Origin: Nitrospira sp.
GTDB taxonomy: Bacteria; Nitrospirota; Nitrospiria; Nitrospirales; Nitrospiraceae
Length of the DNA stretch: 57,329 nt
Assembly (NCBI GenBank): GCA_029881435.1
Contig: JAOUMR010000010.1
Span: 1 to 57,329, forward strand
Direction of reading: 5' to 3'
Every line of letters starts with the position of its first letter. Position 1 is the stretch's first letter. Positions 18,950-29,066 of the stretch are shown here, one piece after another. Both the position numbers and the translations under genes were made by a program. Below the pieces are notes generated by a model. It searched no databases and had not been told where the DNA came from. It saw only the letters and a program-made list of their open reading frames with translations.

Positions 18950-18999
18950 AGTATACCCGAATAGGTTTCATTGTGCGTAGGAGAACCTATCAGTATAAT
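18950..18999. promoter_or_regulatory. divergent promoter pair between the two glnE-like genes, both predicted leaderless
   Basis: Plus strand: TTGTGC (18971-18976), 17 nt, TATAAT (18994-18999), then 8 nt to the ATG at 19008. Minus strand: TATACT (18950-18955), 7 nt before the ATG at 18942, with only a weak -35. The 65-bp intergenic space holds both, so regulators bound here would affect both genes. Confidence 0.7.
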
Positions 19000-19007
19000 G
19001 CCGCCGC

Positions 19008-20735
19008 ATGGCTCGACGAACCCCACCGCCCCCCCCGTTGCCGCATCAGACCCCGGCGAGACGTGCGACTCCTAAGCCGGATCCTCGTCCCATCTTGTTG
19101 GCTGAGAAACGAGATGCTGAGGGCGTACGGGTCATTTTATCCGCATATGGACTACGTGATCTCGATCAGGCCGACCGTAACCTCAATGCTATGGCGGGCG
19201 ACCCTATCCAACGCCGGCGGCTGGCCGATATTCTGCCGATGTTGATGGAGTCGATTTCCAGGACCGCCGACCCTGATCAAGCGCTGAACCATTGGGAACG
19301 CATGTTGGGGAGTGTCTCGCGCACCTCTTTTCTCGATTACCTGCGCAACTGGCCGCGCATGCTTGATCTCCTCTGCGTCATTTTTGGGAACAGCGATGCC
19401 TTAACCTTTACGCTGCTCCGGGACCCGACGCTCGTTTATTGGTTGGCTGAAGAGAAAGTGTGGTCCAAACCACCGACCCGGAAGGGAATGGAGCGCGCGC
19501 TGTGCCAGAGTATTGGGCATCTCACCTCCAAAGAATTGAAATTGGACGCCCTTCGCCGGTTTCGACGACGCGAGATGTTACGCATCGGCGTCCGGGATCT
19601 GCTCCGGCTTGCGACGGTACCGGAGACAACCAGCTCATTGTCCGACTTGGCGTGCGTGATGATTCATGCCGCCTACGAGATCGTCGATGCCGATCTGAAA
19701 CGACAGTACGGCGTTCCTATGCATCGAAACAAGCCGGGACAGTGGTGTGAGACAAAATTTGCCGTCATCGGAATGGGTAAACTGGGCGGCCACGAATTGA
19801 ACTACAGCTCGGACGTGGATCTGCTCTACATCTATGAGTCTGATGACGGAGAAACCAGAGCTCAGGGGCCTAGACGTGCCGATAAACCGGCGGGCGTCGG
19901 TATTTCGAATGAAGAATATTTTGAGATTCTGTCCCGCGAATTGACCAGAGTCTTGACCGAGCCCACTCGAGAGGGACACGTCTTTCGAGTTGATCTACGA
20001 TTACGGGCCGAGGGTTCCGTCGGCCAGTTGGCACGGTCGCTCTCAAGCTATCAGCGGTACTATCTTGCGCGGGGACAAACCTGGGAGCGTTTGGCCCTCC
20101 TAAAAGCCTCCGCGATCGCCGGCTCGTCGGAACTGGGAACGGCCTTTGTCAAGGCCGTGAAGCCGTTCATCTTTGGAGCGGGCAAGAAACTCCCAAACCT
20201 GACTGAGACATCGGTTGTGATTGAGGAGGTGCGGGCCGTCAAGGACATGATCGATGGGAAAATGGCTGATCGGGGGCACGAACGTCGCAACGTGAAGCTC
20301 GGAACGGGCGGAATCAGGGAAATTGAATTCTTCGTACAGACCCTTCAAGTGCTGGCGGGAAGGCAGCTGCCCGCGGTGGTCGACAAGAGCACGCTTGGTG
20401 CCTTGGAACGCTTTGCACGTTGGAAGTTGATTTCAACCCAAGTGCAAGAGGATCTCACGGCCGCGTATCTCTTTCTTCGCGATGTGGAGCATAAGCTTCA
20501 GATGGTCCACGATCTCCAGACCCATTCACTTCCTAGCGACGAGCATGAATTAGAACGGTGCGCGACTCGGATGGGCTATGGCACGGAAGATCGCAAGAAG
20601 GCATCGGCACTTTTTCTTCTCGACCAGCAACGGCATACGACCATCGTCCACCGTACATTTCAATCTCTTTTTTTGGCGCCAACGACCTCTCCAGCTTTAG
20701 GCACAACGCTCAGGGCAAACAAAGCAAAGCGTTAG
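19008..20735 (+). CDS. GlnE-like glutamine synthetase adenylyltransferase, single half
   Basis: A 575-residue protein equivalent to one half of the usual two-domain GlnE (about 950 residues). After a Pro/Arg-rich start, the helical N-terminal region has LLRDPTLVYWLAEE. The nucleotidyltransferase core is AVIGMGKLGGHELNYSSDVD (about 252-271), with the full SDVD metal motif, followed by DLRLRAEGSVGQLARSL. The C-terminal helical domain has GGIREIEFFVQTLQVLAG and HKLQMVHDLQTHSLP, diagnostic of GlnE. It would add or remove AMP on glutamine synthetase. With its divergent ACT-fused partner it may form a split GlnE. The ATG at 19008 sits 8 nt after a TATAAT box. Confidence 0.83.
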   Translation: MARRTPPPPPLPHQTPARRATPKPDPRPILLAEKRDAEGVRVILSAYGLRDLDQADRNLNAMAGDPIQRRRLADILPMLMESISRTADPDQALNHWERMLGSVSRTSFLDYLRNWPRMLDLLCVIFGNSDALTFTLLRDPTLVYWLAEEKVWSKPPTRKGMERALCQSIGHLTSKELKLDALRRFRRREMLRIGVRDLLRLATVPETTSSLSDLACVMIHAAYEIVDADLKRQYGVPMHRNKPGQWCETKFAVIGMGKLGGHELNYSSDVDLLYIYESDDGETRAQGPRRADKPAGVGISNEEYFEILSRELTRVLTEPTREGHVFRVDLRLRAEGSVGQLARSLSSYQRYYLARGQTWERLALLKASAIAGSSELGTAFVKAVKPFIFGAGKKLPNLTETSVVIEEVRAVKDMIDGKMADRGHERRNVKLGTGGIREIEFFVQTLQVLAGRQLPAVVDKSTLGALERFARWKLISTQVQEDLTAAYLFLRDVEHKLQMVHDLQTHSLPSDEHELERCATRMGYGTEDRKKASALFLLDQQRHTTIVHRTFQSLFLAPTTSPALGTTLRANKAKR

Positions 20736-20759
20736 GGGCGATCCAGTCCCAGAAACACA

Positions 20760-20789
20760 AAGGGCTCGGCGGTTTCCCACCGAGCCCTT
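20760..20789. terminator. bidirectional terminator between glnE-like gene and groEL
   Basis: AAGGGCTCGG (20760-20769) pairs with CCGAGCCCTT (20780-20789). On the minus strand it is followed by TTTGTGTTT, a good tail for groEL; the plus-strand tail is weaker (CATTATAG). Confidence 0.8.
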
Positions 20790-20815
20790 CATTATAGCTA
20801 TCAACTGCTAGCTAT

Positions 20816-22814
<1,999 letters not shown>

Positions 22815-22910
22815 AACAGAACCTCCTCCTCGTGAAAGTTAACTCGTGACGCGTTGACGGTTATGTTGGGTTGAACTCGCTTGAGACCCCAGAAGCCTGT
22901 GACGAGATAG

Positions 22911-22938
22911 AGATAGCCCTTACTTCATCCGAGTCAAG
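22911..22938 (-). promoter_or_regulatory. sigma-32-like heat-shock promoter of groESL
   Basis: On the minus strand CTTGAC (22933-22938) is followed after 15 nt by GCTATCT (22911-22917). This is close to the alphaproteobacterial RpoH consensus CTTGAC-N17-CYTATNT. It could also be read as a sigma-70 promoter (TTGACT-16-TATCTC). It lies about 100 nt before groES. Confidence 0.55.
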
Positions 22939-22977
22939 AGGGGACGCGAGGGATTTTTATCGACCCGCCATTTTTCG

Positions 22978-22991
22978 CCGTTTTAAAACGG
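22978..22991. promoter_or_regulatory. 14-bp perfect palindrome upstream of the groESL promoter
   Basis: CCGTTTTAAAACGG is fully self-complementary and sits between the rpoH stop and the groESL promoter. It could be a dimeric regulator operator or part of a weak rpoH terminator; nothing further can be said. Confidence 0.35.
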
Positions 22992-23078
22992 TTGGTATCG
23001 TAACTCATTGTGAAACCTGATTTCCAGTGCTTTTCTGGGTGCTATTGGGTGCTATATGGGATCAGAAAGAAGGGGGGC

Positions 23079-24071
23079 TTATATTCGGAGTCGGTCAAAA
23101 TCCTTGATGTCTTTTTTGACGTAATCTCGAAGACGTTTGATGATGCGTGCCTCCAGCTGGCGGGTCCGTTCCTTCGTAATCCCGTACTTATTGCCGAGAT
23201 CGTCTAAAGTCAGAGGGGAATCAGACAGGATGCGATTTCTCAGAATGTCCTCGTCCCGCTCTTCCAGTGTTTTGATAAATTCAGCCAGCTTGGCGCGAAA
23301 GAGAGTTTTGAGCTGATGATCGGCGAGCTGTTCATCTGCCGGTTCTTGATGAGACGGCAAGACATCCAGCAGGGTGTTTTCTTGGTCTTCGCCGATCGGT
23401 TGGTCGAGCGATAGCTCCCAGTTGCCGAGGCGCTGATCCATTTCGATGATATCGCGTTCGCGCACGTTCAGACGGTCAGCGAGTAGTTTCGTGTCCGGCG
23501 CGAATCCATCCCGTTCGAGCTTGGCCTTTTCTTTTTTTAAGTTGTAGAACAGTTTTCGCTGATCCTGGGTCGTCCCGATTTTGACCAGACGAAAGGTATG
23601 GAGCAGGTATCGCAGAATATAGGCACGGGACCACCAAGCCGCATAGGCATAGAACCGGACGTTTTTGGAAGGGTCGAATTTCTTGATGGCTTGCATCAAG
23701 CCGACGTTGCCTTCCTGTATCAGGTCCATGTGGTCGGCGCCAGTATGGAGATATTCGGCCGCGATCGAGATCGATACGCGCAGATTGGCCATAATGAGCT
23801 TGACCGCCGCTTCGCGGCTGCCGTGAGTATGGTACTCCTGAAAGAGTTGAAGCTCTTCTTCCTTCGAGAGATACGGGTAGCGGCGAACCTCGGCCAGATA
23901 TTGCTGTAAGGCTGTGACAGGGACGACGGCCGTCGTGTTAGGGGGTGGGCTTCCATCGTGATCGGGCGCAGGGCCTAGCTCGGTGCTGGCAGGAGTTTCG
24001 TTGAGCTTTGGCGCAATGGGTTCCGAATCCTCAGGCTCGTCCAGTATGTCTGTTTCCTCGATCATGGACAT
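23079..24071 (-). CDS. rpoH: RNA polymerase sigma-32 (RpoH)-type heat-shock sigma factor
   Basis: 330 residues. An acidic, Pro-rich N-terminal extension of about 50 residues precedes region 1.2 (LQQYLAEVRRYPYLSKEEEL). Region 2 has DLIQEGNVGLMQAIKKFDP and FYAYAAWWSRAYILRYLL. The RpoH-box-like QRKLFYNLKKEK follows. Region 4 has the helix-turn-helix LGNKYGITKERTRQLEARII. The RpoH box and its location beside groESL favour heat-shock sigma over RpoD/RpoS paralogues. A TGTAGT box lies 13 nt before the start, with no Shine-Dalgarno. Confidence 0.9.
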   Translation of the reverse strand: MSMIEETDILDEPEDSEPIAPKLNETPASTELGPAPDHDGSPPPNTTAVVPVTALQQYLAEVRRYPYLSKEEELQLFQEYHTHGSREAAVKLIMANLRVSISIAAEYLHTGADHMDLIQEGNVGLMQAIKKFDPSKNVRFYAYAAWWSRAYILRYLLHTFRLVKIGTTQDQRKLFYNLKKEKAKLERDGFAPDTKLLADRLNVRERDIIEMDQRLGNWELSLDQPIGEDQENTLLDVLPSHQEPADEQLADHQLKTLFRAKLAEFIKTLEERDEDILRNRILSDSPLTLDDLGNKYGITKERTRQLEARIIKRLRDYVKKDIKDFDRLRI

Positions 24072-24084
24072 GACAAGAGGGGAG

Positions 24085-24112
24085 ACTACACCAGATTCCT
24101 AGGCGGCAACAA
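24085..24112 (-). promoter_or_regulatory. candidate promoter of rpoH
   Basis: TTGTTG (24107-24112), 16-nt spacer, TGTAGT (24085-24090), 13 nt before the ATG on the minus strand. The short distance implies a leader of about 6 nt without a ribosome site. Confidence 0.45.
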
Positions 24113-24267
24113 TGCTGAAAACTGGCCTGAATCGATTGTGTGGATGTGTATGTGTAGAAAACGAAACGGGGCGGAATCGGAGTTCAGCCCTGGCCGCGAC
24201 TGGTTCATCGTCTGACAGTTCGAGGATTTCCAGCTCCAGGCCGTCGCCGGTCTCATCTTCTGATCTG

Positions 24268-24297
24268 TTGCACCCATGAACAGGGCTCCCCTATAGT
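24268..24297 (+). promoter_or_regulatory. promoter of the NarK-type transporter
   Basis: TTGCAC (24268-24273), 18-nt spacer, TATAGT (24292-24297), 23 nt before the GTG start. GGAGG lies between the predicted transcription start and the GTG. Confidence 0.55.
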
Positions 24298-24320
24298 GCT
24301 GTGCAATCTGGAGGCCGGGC

Positions 24321-25523
24321 GTGTCTGAGATCTGGCACATTCTGAGGAGCGGCCATTGGCCCTCACTGGTGGGGGCGTGGTTGCATCTGACCGTCAGTTT
24401 CATGGTGTGGCTGCTCGCCGCAGCGATGAGTCTTTCGCTCGCCCAGGCCTTGCAGCTCAGCGAGCAAGAACTCGCCTGGCTGGTGTCCTTGCCGTTACTT
24501 GGCGGGGCTGTGTTACGGGTGCTCGCCGGTTGGAGTGCGGATCGGTTTGGTGCGCGGTCCACTGCGCTCGTCATTCTCGTGGCGGAGCTGCTGGTGTTGT
24601 GCTGGGGCTGGCTTGGTGTGACCGGATATGGAGACGCACTGGTTTTTTCAGTCTGTCTCGGCGTGGCGGGGGCGAGTTTTTCCGTTACGCTCCCCATTGC
24701 GAGCCGTGCCTATCCGCCGTCGGCGCAAGGATTTGTGCTTGGTCTGGTCGCATCGGGGAACATCGGCACCGTGCTCATTTTCTTCTTGGCGCCGCGCTGG
24801 GCTGGGGCCACGGATTGGCACCAGGTCTGCGGCATCATGGCCGGAGTAGTTGCTGCGACATTATTGGTGTTTGTGGTGGCCGTGCCGACAACAGCGCCGG
24901 TTTCAGCACTCCAGGCAGTGACATGGTGGCACAATGCGGCGCAATTAATTCGCCGGCGTTCCGCCTATTGGCTCTGTTTTCTCTATGCGGTCACGTTCGG
25001 TGGTTTCGTGGGTCTGTGTAGCCTACTACCTCTGTTGCTGCATGAGGTCTACCGTGTCGATGCGATTCAGGCTGGGGCGCTTGCCGCCCTCTGTGGGCTG
25101 ATGGGCAGCCTGATCCGTCCGGTCGGCGGCTATGTGGCGGATCGGCAAGGGGGGCTGCGGACGCTCTATTATGTTCTCCCTGTCATTGCGGGAGCAGTGG
25201 TGGCGGTGATCAGTCCTTCGCGCACGATGGCTGTCGTGATGATGGTGGTGGCGACAGCGGCGATGGGATTCGGCAACGGCGTCGTGTTTCAACTCGTCGC
25301 CGGGTGGTTTCCTGCGGATATCGGATTGGCTTCTGGGGTGGTTGGCGCTGCCGGTGCCGTCGGTGGTTTTCTGCTACCGATCCTCATCAGCACCGTGAAG
25401 GGATTCTCGGGCAGTTACGAACTTGGGCTCTGGCTGTTTGCCGGGTTCACGGTGTGTTCCTGGGGGACGGTGATGGTCGCGTTGCGGAGCGATAGGTCGT
25501 CGCCGGCCGAGCTCTCGTCCTGA
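24321..25523 (+). CDS. narK: NarK-type nitrate/nitrite transporter (MFS, NNP family)
   Basis: A 400-residue inner-membrane protein with about 12 hydrophobic segments. Both nitrate-signature regions are recognisable: GLVASGNIGT (about 145) and SGVVGAAGAVGGFLLP (about 340), in helices 5 and 11 of NarK/NasA proteins. The MFS A-motif is GWSADRFGARST, with a second copy GGYVADRQGGLRT. It should exchange or import nitrate/nitrite; in a nitrite oxidiser both uptake for assimilation and exchange are plausible. The start is GTG at 24321, four bases after GGAGG. It stands alone between rpoH (divergent) and ribBA. Confidence 0.82.
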   Translation: MSEIWHILRSGHWPSLVGAWLHLTVSFMVWLLAAAMSLSLAQALQLSEQELAWLVSLPLLGGAVLRVLAGWSADRFGARSTALVILVAELLVLCWGWLGVTGYGDALVFSVCLGVAGASFSVTLPIASRAYPPSAQGFVLGLVASGNIGTVLIFFLAPRWAGATDWHQVCGIMAGVVAATLLVFVVAVPTTAPVSALQAVTWWHNAAQLIRRRSAYWLCFLYAVTFGGFVGLCSLLPLLLHEVYRVDAIQAGALAALCGLMGSLIRPVGGYVADRQGGLRTLYYVLPVIAGAVVAVISPSRTMAVVMMVVATAAMGFGNGVVFQLVAGWFPADIGLASGVVGAAGAVGGFLLPILISTVKGFSGSYELGLWLFAGFTVCSWGTVMVALRSDRSSPAELSS

Positions 25524-25563
25524 GGATCTTTCGATGCGTGATCTCCCTCTCAAAAAAACCATA

Positions 25564-25591
25564 TTCAAGGTTCAGTCTGAAATGCTAAATT
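25564..25591 (+). promoter_or_regulatory. candidate promoter of ribBA, predicted leaderless
   Basis: TTCAAG (25564-25569), 16-nt spacer, TAAATT (25586-25591), then exactly 10 nt to the ATG at 25602. No ribosome site and no FMN-riboswitch-sized leader is present. Confidence 0.5.
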
Positions 25592-25601
25592 GACCACTCT
25601 T

Positions 25602-26810
25602 ATGCCGACGCCGTTCAACCATATCGAAGACGCCATCAGGGACATTAAGAAGGGGAAGTTCATTATCTTGGTCGATGACGAAGACCGGGAAAACGAAGGC
25701 GATCTTGTCATGGCCGCTGAAAAGGTCACTCCACAGGCCATCAACTTCATGGCACAACATGCCCGCGGGCTGATTTGCCTGGCCCTTACACCGGAGCGCG
25801 TCGAAGAACTGCAGCTGCCGCAGCAGGCTTCGGAGAATACCGCGACGTTCGGGACCGCCTTTACTGTCTCGATCGATGCGCGCAAGGATATTACGACGGG
25901 GATTTCGGCTGCGGATCGCGCGACGACGGTTCATGTGGCGATCGATCCCAAATCGAAGCCGAGCGATCTCGCGCGGCCCGGACATGTTTTTCCCCTCAAA
26001 GCGCAAAAAGGTGGTGTGCTCCGACGCGCGGGACAAACTGAAGGATCGGTCGATCTGGCTCGGTTGGCCGGACTGCGGCCCGCCGGGGTGATTTGCGAGA
26101 TCATGAACGCCGACGGGACCATGGCCCGCGTTCCCGAGCTGATGAGGTTTGCCAAGCTCCATAAACTCAAGATTGTGACCGTGAAGGCCTTGATTGAATA
26201 CCGCATGAAGCGAGAGACCTTCGTCAAGCGCATGACGAGCGCACGGTTGCCGACAACCTTTGGCGAGTTTGAGGCGGTCGCGTTCGAGAATCAGATCGAT
26301 GGCGTGACCCATATTGCCTTGGTCAAGGGACGCGTCGACGGTGGAGCGCCGACGCTCGTCCGTGTCCATTCGGGATGTCTGACGGCTGATGCCCTGGGGT
26401 CGCTACGGTGCGACTGCCGTGATCAATTGCACGCGGCCATGGAGACGATTCAGAAGGAAGATCGAGGAGTGCTTCTGTATCTGAATCAAGAAGGCCGTGG
26501 AATCGGGCTATTGAATAAGATCAAGGCCTACCGGCTACAGGATCAGGGGAGTGATACCGTGGAGGCCAATCTGCAACTTGGGTTCAAGGCGGATCTTCGC
26601 GACTATGGGGTAGGCGCCCAAATTTTGGCGAATCTCGGTCTTCGCCAGATAAAGTTGATCACGAACAATCCGCGAAAGATCGTTGGAATCGAAGGGTATG
26701 GTCTCAAGGTTGTCGAGCGGGTTCCCATCGAGATCCTCCCGCGCGCTGCGAACGTGCGGTATCTGCGTACCAAGAAGGCGAAACTGGGACATCTTCTCAA
26801 GAAAGTCTGA
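25602..26810 (+). CDS. ribBA: bifunctional 3,4-dihydroxy-2-butanone 4-phosphate synthase / GTP cyclohydrolase II
   Basis: 402 residues. The N-terminal RibB domain (1-200) has [19 protein letters not shown] and [20 protein letters not shown]. The C-terminal RibA domain has the zinc-site Cys residues in [20 protein letters not shown] and the GTP-binding [17 protein letters not shown]. It catalyses the first committed reactions of both branches of riboflavin synthesis. The ATG at 25602 is preferred over an in-frame TTG at 25590 because the -10 box overlaps the latter. It is separated from ribH by a two-gene insert that is unrelated to flavin synthesis. Confidence 0.96.
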   Translation: MPTPFNHIEDAIRDIKKGKFIILVDDEDRENEGDLVMAAEKVTPQAINFMAQHARGLICLALTPERVEELQLPQQASENTATFGTAFTVSIDARKDITTGISAADRATTVHVAIDPKSKPSDLARPGHVFPLKAQKGGVLRRAGQTEGSVDLARLAGLRPAGVICEIMNADGTMARVPELMRFAKLHKLKIVTVKALIEYRMKRETFVKRMTSARLPTTFGEFEAVAFENQIDGVTHIALVKGRVDGGAPTLVRVHSGCLTADALGSLRCDCRDQLHAAMETIQKEDRGVLLYLNQEGRGIGLLNKIKAYRLQDQGSDTVEANLQLGFKADLRDYGVGAQILANLGLRQIKLITNNPRKIVGIEGYGLKVVERVPIEILPRAANVRYLRTKKAKLGHLLKKV

Positions 26811-26901
26811 GAAGCCGTGAAGATTTTCACAATGAGACAAATTTGAGCTTCAGGGGTGTGATTGAAGTGGCGATCGATTTTGAGCAGGCCCCCGAGGCCT
26901 C

Positions 26902-27342
26902 ATGACACAATCAAGGCCGGCTACATATGTCTCGAACCGTCGCCCTTGCTCGCTCCACGAGGTGGTGTCGTGGGGACAAAGTGGGGGTGATATCGACGGG
27001 TATTTACGCGAATTTCTGGATGAGTTTTATCTGGAATCGGATGGGGCTCGACGTCAGAAAATGGTCGATGATGAACCGGCTCTCACCGGTAAAGGGTCTG
27101 TGGATGCCTATGTCGCGGCTGTGGCTGAGCATTTAGCCATTTCCTATGGTCTGGTCGTTCCAGAATGGACGTTTGGATCAGAGCGCTTTCTCAGGACGCC
27201 ACACTTTCCCTGCGGACTGGAGTCCTTGAAAGCAACGTTGTTGATGGAGAGCCCTCCGGCGTTTCGACGAAGACTCATTTTTGTGGGCATCGACCCGTTG
27301 TCCCGCCCGCGTGGTCGCGAGGCGAGATTACAAGCAATGTGA
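26902..27342 (+). CDS. unknown protein paired with a nucleotidyltransferase-like gene; possible antitoxin
   Basis: A 146-residue soluble protein (VVSWGQSGGDIDGYLREFLD, later VPEWTFGSERFLRTPHFPCG). I recall similar genes preceding DUF6036-type nucleotidyltransferase-like genes, in which case it would be the antitoxin or partner of a toxin-antitoxin-like module. No DNA-binding motif is obvious, so the assignment is by context only. It ends nine bases before the next gene. The pair interrupts the ribBA-ribH order, suggesting insertion. Confidence 0.45.
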   Translation: MTQSRPATYVSNRRPCSLHEVVSWGQSGGDIDGYLREFLDEFYLESDGARRQKMVDDEPALTGKGSVDAYVAAVAEHLAISYGLVVPEWTFGSERFLRTPHFPCGLESLKATLLMESPPAFRRRLIFVGIDPLSRPRGREARLQAM

Positions 27343-27351
27343 AAACCGGTC

Positions 27352-27930
27352 ATGGCGTTCTTGACGAAGCAGGATATTCTGAGGGGGCTCCATCGACTCG
27401 ATGAAAAAGCCCGTGGTGCAAAGGTCATCGTCGATATGGCGGTCTATGGAGGAGCAGCGCTGGCATTGGTGTTCGACCTGCGACAGGCGACGCGCGATGT
27501 CGATGCGGTTGTACGTGGTTCGCAGGAGTTTCTCCGTCGTGCAGCTGGGGAGATAGCGGAGGAGGAAGGATGGCCGGCAGACTGGCTGAATGATGGGGTG
27601 AAAGGGTTTCTTTCGCATCATGAAGAATTGCGTGCTCTGACGGAGTTCCAAGCCTCGAACGCAGGAGGGTTGCGGCTCTATGTGCCGGTTCCAGAATATT
27701 TATTCGCGATGAAATGCATGGCCATGCGCCCGGAGGGGATTGAGGGATCACGCGACATTGCGGATATTGAAGCTTTGGCTGACAAGATAGGAGTGGCCAG
27801 TACGGATGCCGCGTTAGCGTTGGTTGAGAAATTTTATCCAGCATCGCGTATTCCGCCAAAAGTTCGGTTTGGGGTAGAAGAAATCATGGAAAGGGTTCTG
27901 GTAAAGCGGAAGAAGGACGCGAAGGCATGA
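27352..27930 (+). CDS. nucleotidyltransferase-like protein (DUF6036/AbiEii-like), possible toxin
   Basis: A 192-residue protein. Near residue 34 it has GGAALALVFDLRQATRDVDA, the GG...(R/T)xDxD pattern of minimal nucleotidyltransferases found in toxin-antitoxin and phage-defence pairs. A central PVPEYLFAMKCMAMR matches the helix typical of these families (LxxPexLlamKllA.R), and SRDIADIEAL follows it. It would transfer a nucleotide to an RNA or protein target; target and toxicity are unknown. It begins nine bases after its partner and is followed 49 bp later by ribH. Confidence 0.65.
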   Translation: MAFLTKQDILRGLHRLDEKARGAKVIVDMAVYGGAALALVFDLRQATRDVDAVVRGSQEFLRRAAGEIAEEEGWPADWLNDGVKGFLSHHEELRALTEFQASNAGGLRLYVPVPEYLFAMKCMAMRPEGIEGSRDIADIEALADKIGVASTDAALALVEKFYPASRIPPKVRFGVEEIMERVLVKRKKDAKA

Positions 27931-27979
27931 TGGAGGTTGATCCAATAAGGATCAGCAGCTGTGAGGGCATGGATATCTG

Positions 27980-28516
27980 ATGAAGCTTCGTAAAGGGTCG
28001 CACGATGCCTCAGCATTGCGGTTTGGTGTCGTTGTCAGCAAGTTCAACAAGCTTGTCACGAGCAAGTTGGTATCGGCCTGCGTCGAGACGCTAACTGGGC
28101 ATGGCGCGAAGCCGGAGCAGATTGCTGTCGTGCATGTGCCGGGGGCGTTCGAAATTCCGCTGGTTGCGCGGACGATGGCCGAGGCGGGCCATGTTGATGC
28201 GGTGATCTGTTTGGGAGCGGTGATTCGTGGGGATACGCCGCATTTTGATTATATTTGCGCCGAAGTCAGCCGAGGCATCGGCCAGGTTGCGTTAGACACC
28301 GCCGTGCCCATTATTTTCGGGGTATTGACCACCGAAACGGTCGCACAGGCTGAAGAACGGGCGGACCCGAAGAAATTCAACCGTGGCGGTGAGGCTGCAA
28401 AGTCCGCGATCGAGATGGTAAGGGTGATGAGGATGGTGAGGGGAGAAGCTGACAGGTCTGCAAGTTCCAAGCTGATAAGCGAGACGGTCAAGCGTCGAGC
28501 CGGGAGCACGCGATGA
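27980..28516 (+). CDS. ribH: 6,7-dimethyl-8-ribityllumazine synthase with a repeat-derived C-terminal tail
   Basis: Condenses the RibB product with the pyrimidine intermediate to form lumazine, the penultimate step to riboflavin. Motifs: [55 protein letters not shown] and [16 protein letters not shown]. At 178 residues it is about 20 longer than usual. The family normally ends soon after [15 protein letters not shown]; here about 27 extra residues ([15 protein letters not shown]...) come from the left arm of an inverted repeat. This suggests the repeat moved into, or grew over, the original stop codon. The core should be functional. Confidence 0.92.
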   Translation: MKLRKGSHDASALRFGVVVSKFNKLVTSKLVSACVETLTGHGAKPEQIAVVHVPGAFEIPLVARTMAEAGHVDAVICLGAVIRGDTPHFDYICAEVSRGIGQVALDTAVPIIFGVLTTETVAQAEERADPKKFNRGGEAAKSAIEMVRVMRMVRGEADRSASSKLISETVKRRAGSTR

Positions 28517-28582
28517 GCCATTCTTATCAGCTACCTGGACCGGCCTCTCGTCAGCCTGCTGTCTGGTCAGCTTGCAGTCTTG
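28447..28582 (+). repeat. inverted repeat of CTGACAGG/CTGATAAG-type units spanning the ribH 3' end and the nusB start
   Basis: AGCTGATAAG (28470-28479) pairs exactly with CTTATCAGCT (28523-28532). Outer words CTGACAGGTCTGCAAG on the left recur inverted on the right (CTTGCAG, CTGTCTGGTCAG). The arms are built from several variants of one short unit. The left arm is translated as the ribH tail. nusB begins 22 nt after the right arm and has no ribosome site. Confidence 0.6.
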
Positions 28583-28604
28583 CCATCCTGGCATTCCGAT
28601 AGCC

Positions 28605-29066
28605 ATGGGAGCTCGTCATCAGGCCCGTGAGCGTGCCTTGCAGATTCTGTTTCAACACGATATCCATGGGAAGGCCCCTCTCTCGCTCGACGAATTTTGG
28701 CGTGAATACTCGGTCTCAGATGAGTCTAAATCGTTTGCCGAACAGTTGGTTCGGGGTGTGGTCGAGCATCAGAAGGAGCTTGATGCCTTGATTGGCAAGT
28801 ACGCGACGAATTGGACGGTGCGCCGCATGCCGGTCGTCGACCGCAATATCTTGCGGGCCGGAGTCTACGAGTTGTTGTGGCTGGATGATGTGCCTGCGAA
28901 GGTGACGATGGATGAAGCCATCGAGTTGGCCAAGCGATTCGGCGACGATGAGGCCTCAAAGTTCGTGAATGCCGTGCTGGACAAAGTTTTGACGACAGAG
29001 TCGGGACTCGCCGAGAAGCGGGCATCGCCAGATCGGGCGATTTGGAGGAAAGCCGACCGTGATTGA
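28605..29066 (+). CDS. nusB: transcription antitermination factor NusB
   Basis: A 153-residue all-helical RNA-binding protein that, with NusE, assembles on boxA RNA in rRNA antitermination. Signatures: [20 protein letters not shown] at the start, [19 protein letters not shown] and [24 protein letters not shown]. The ATG at 28605 is chosen because NusB homology starts there (GxRxxAREaALqxLy). It lacks a Shine-Dalgarno and follows a large inverted repeat. It overlaps purB by 8 bp. Linkage ribH-nusB is common in bacteria. Confidence 0.94.
   Translation: MGARHQARERALQILFQHDIHGKAPLSLDEFWREYSVSDESKSFAEQLVRGVVEHQKELDALIGKYATNWTVRRMPVVDRNILRAGVYELLWLDDVPAKVTMDEAIELAKRFGDDEASKFVNAVLDKVLTTESGLAEKRASPDRAIWRKADRD

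Noticed and set aside
20734-20815. The glnE-groEL spacer as another copy of the structured element family
   Set aside because: It is a simple GC stem with a T-rich tail and lacks the GTGCTCG half-sites, so it is an ordinary terminator.
22815-22977. CIRCE element upstream of groES
   Set aside because: No TTAGCACTC-N9-GAGTGCTAA-like inverted repeat is present in the leader.
25524-25601. FMN riboswitch before ribBA
   Set aside because: The space is only 78 bp and a -10 box lies 10 nt before the start codon, leaving no room for an aptamer.
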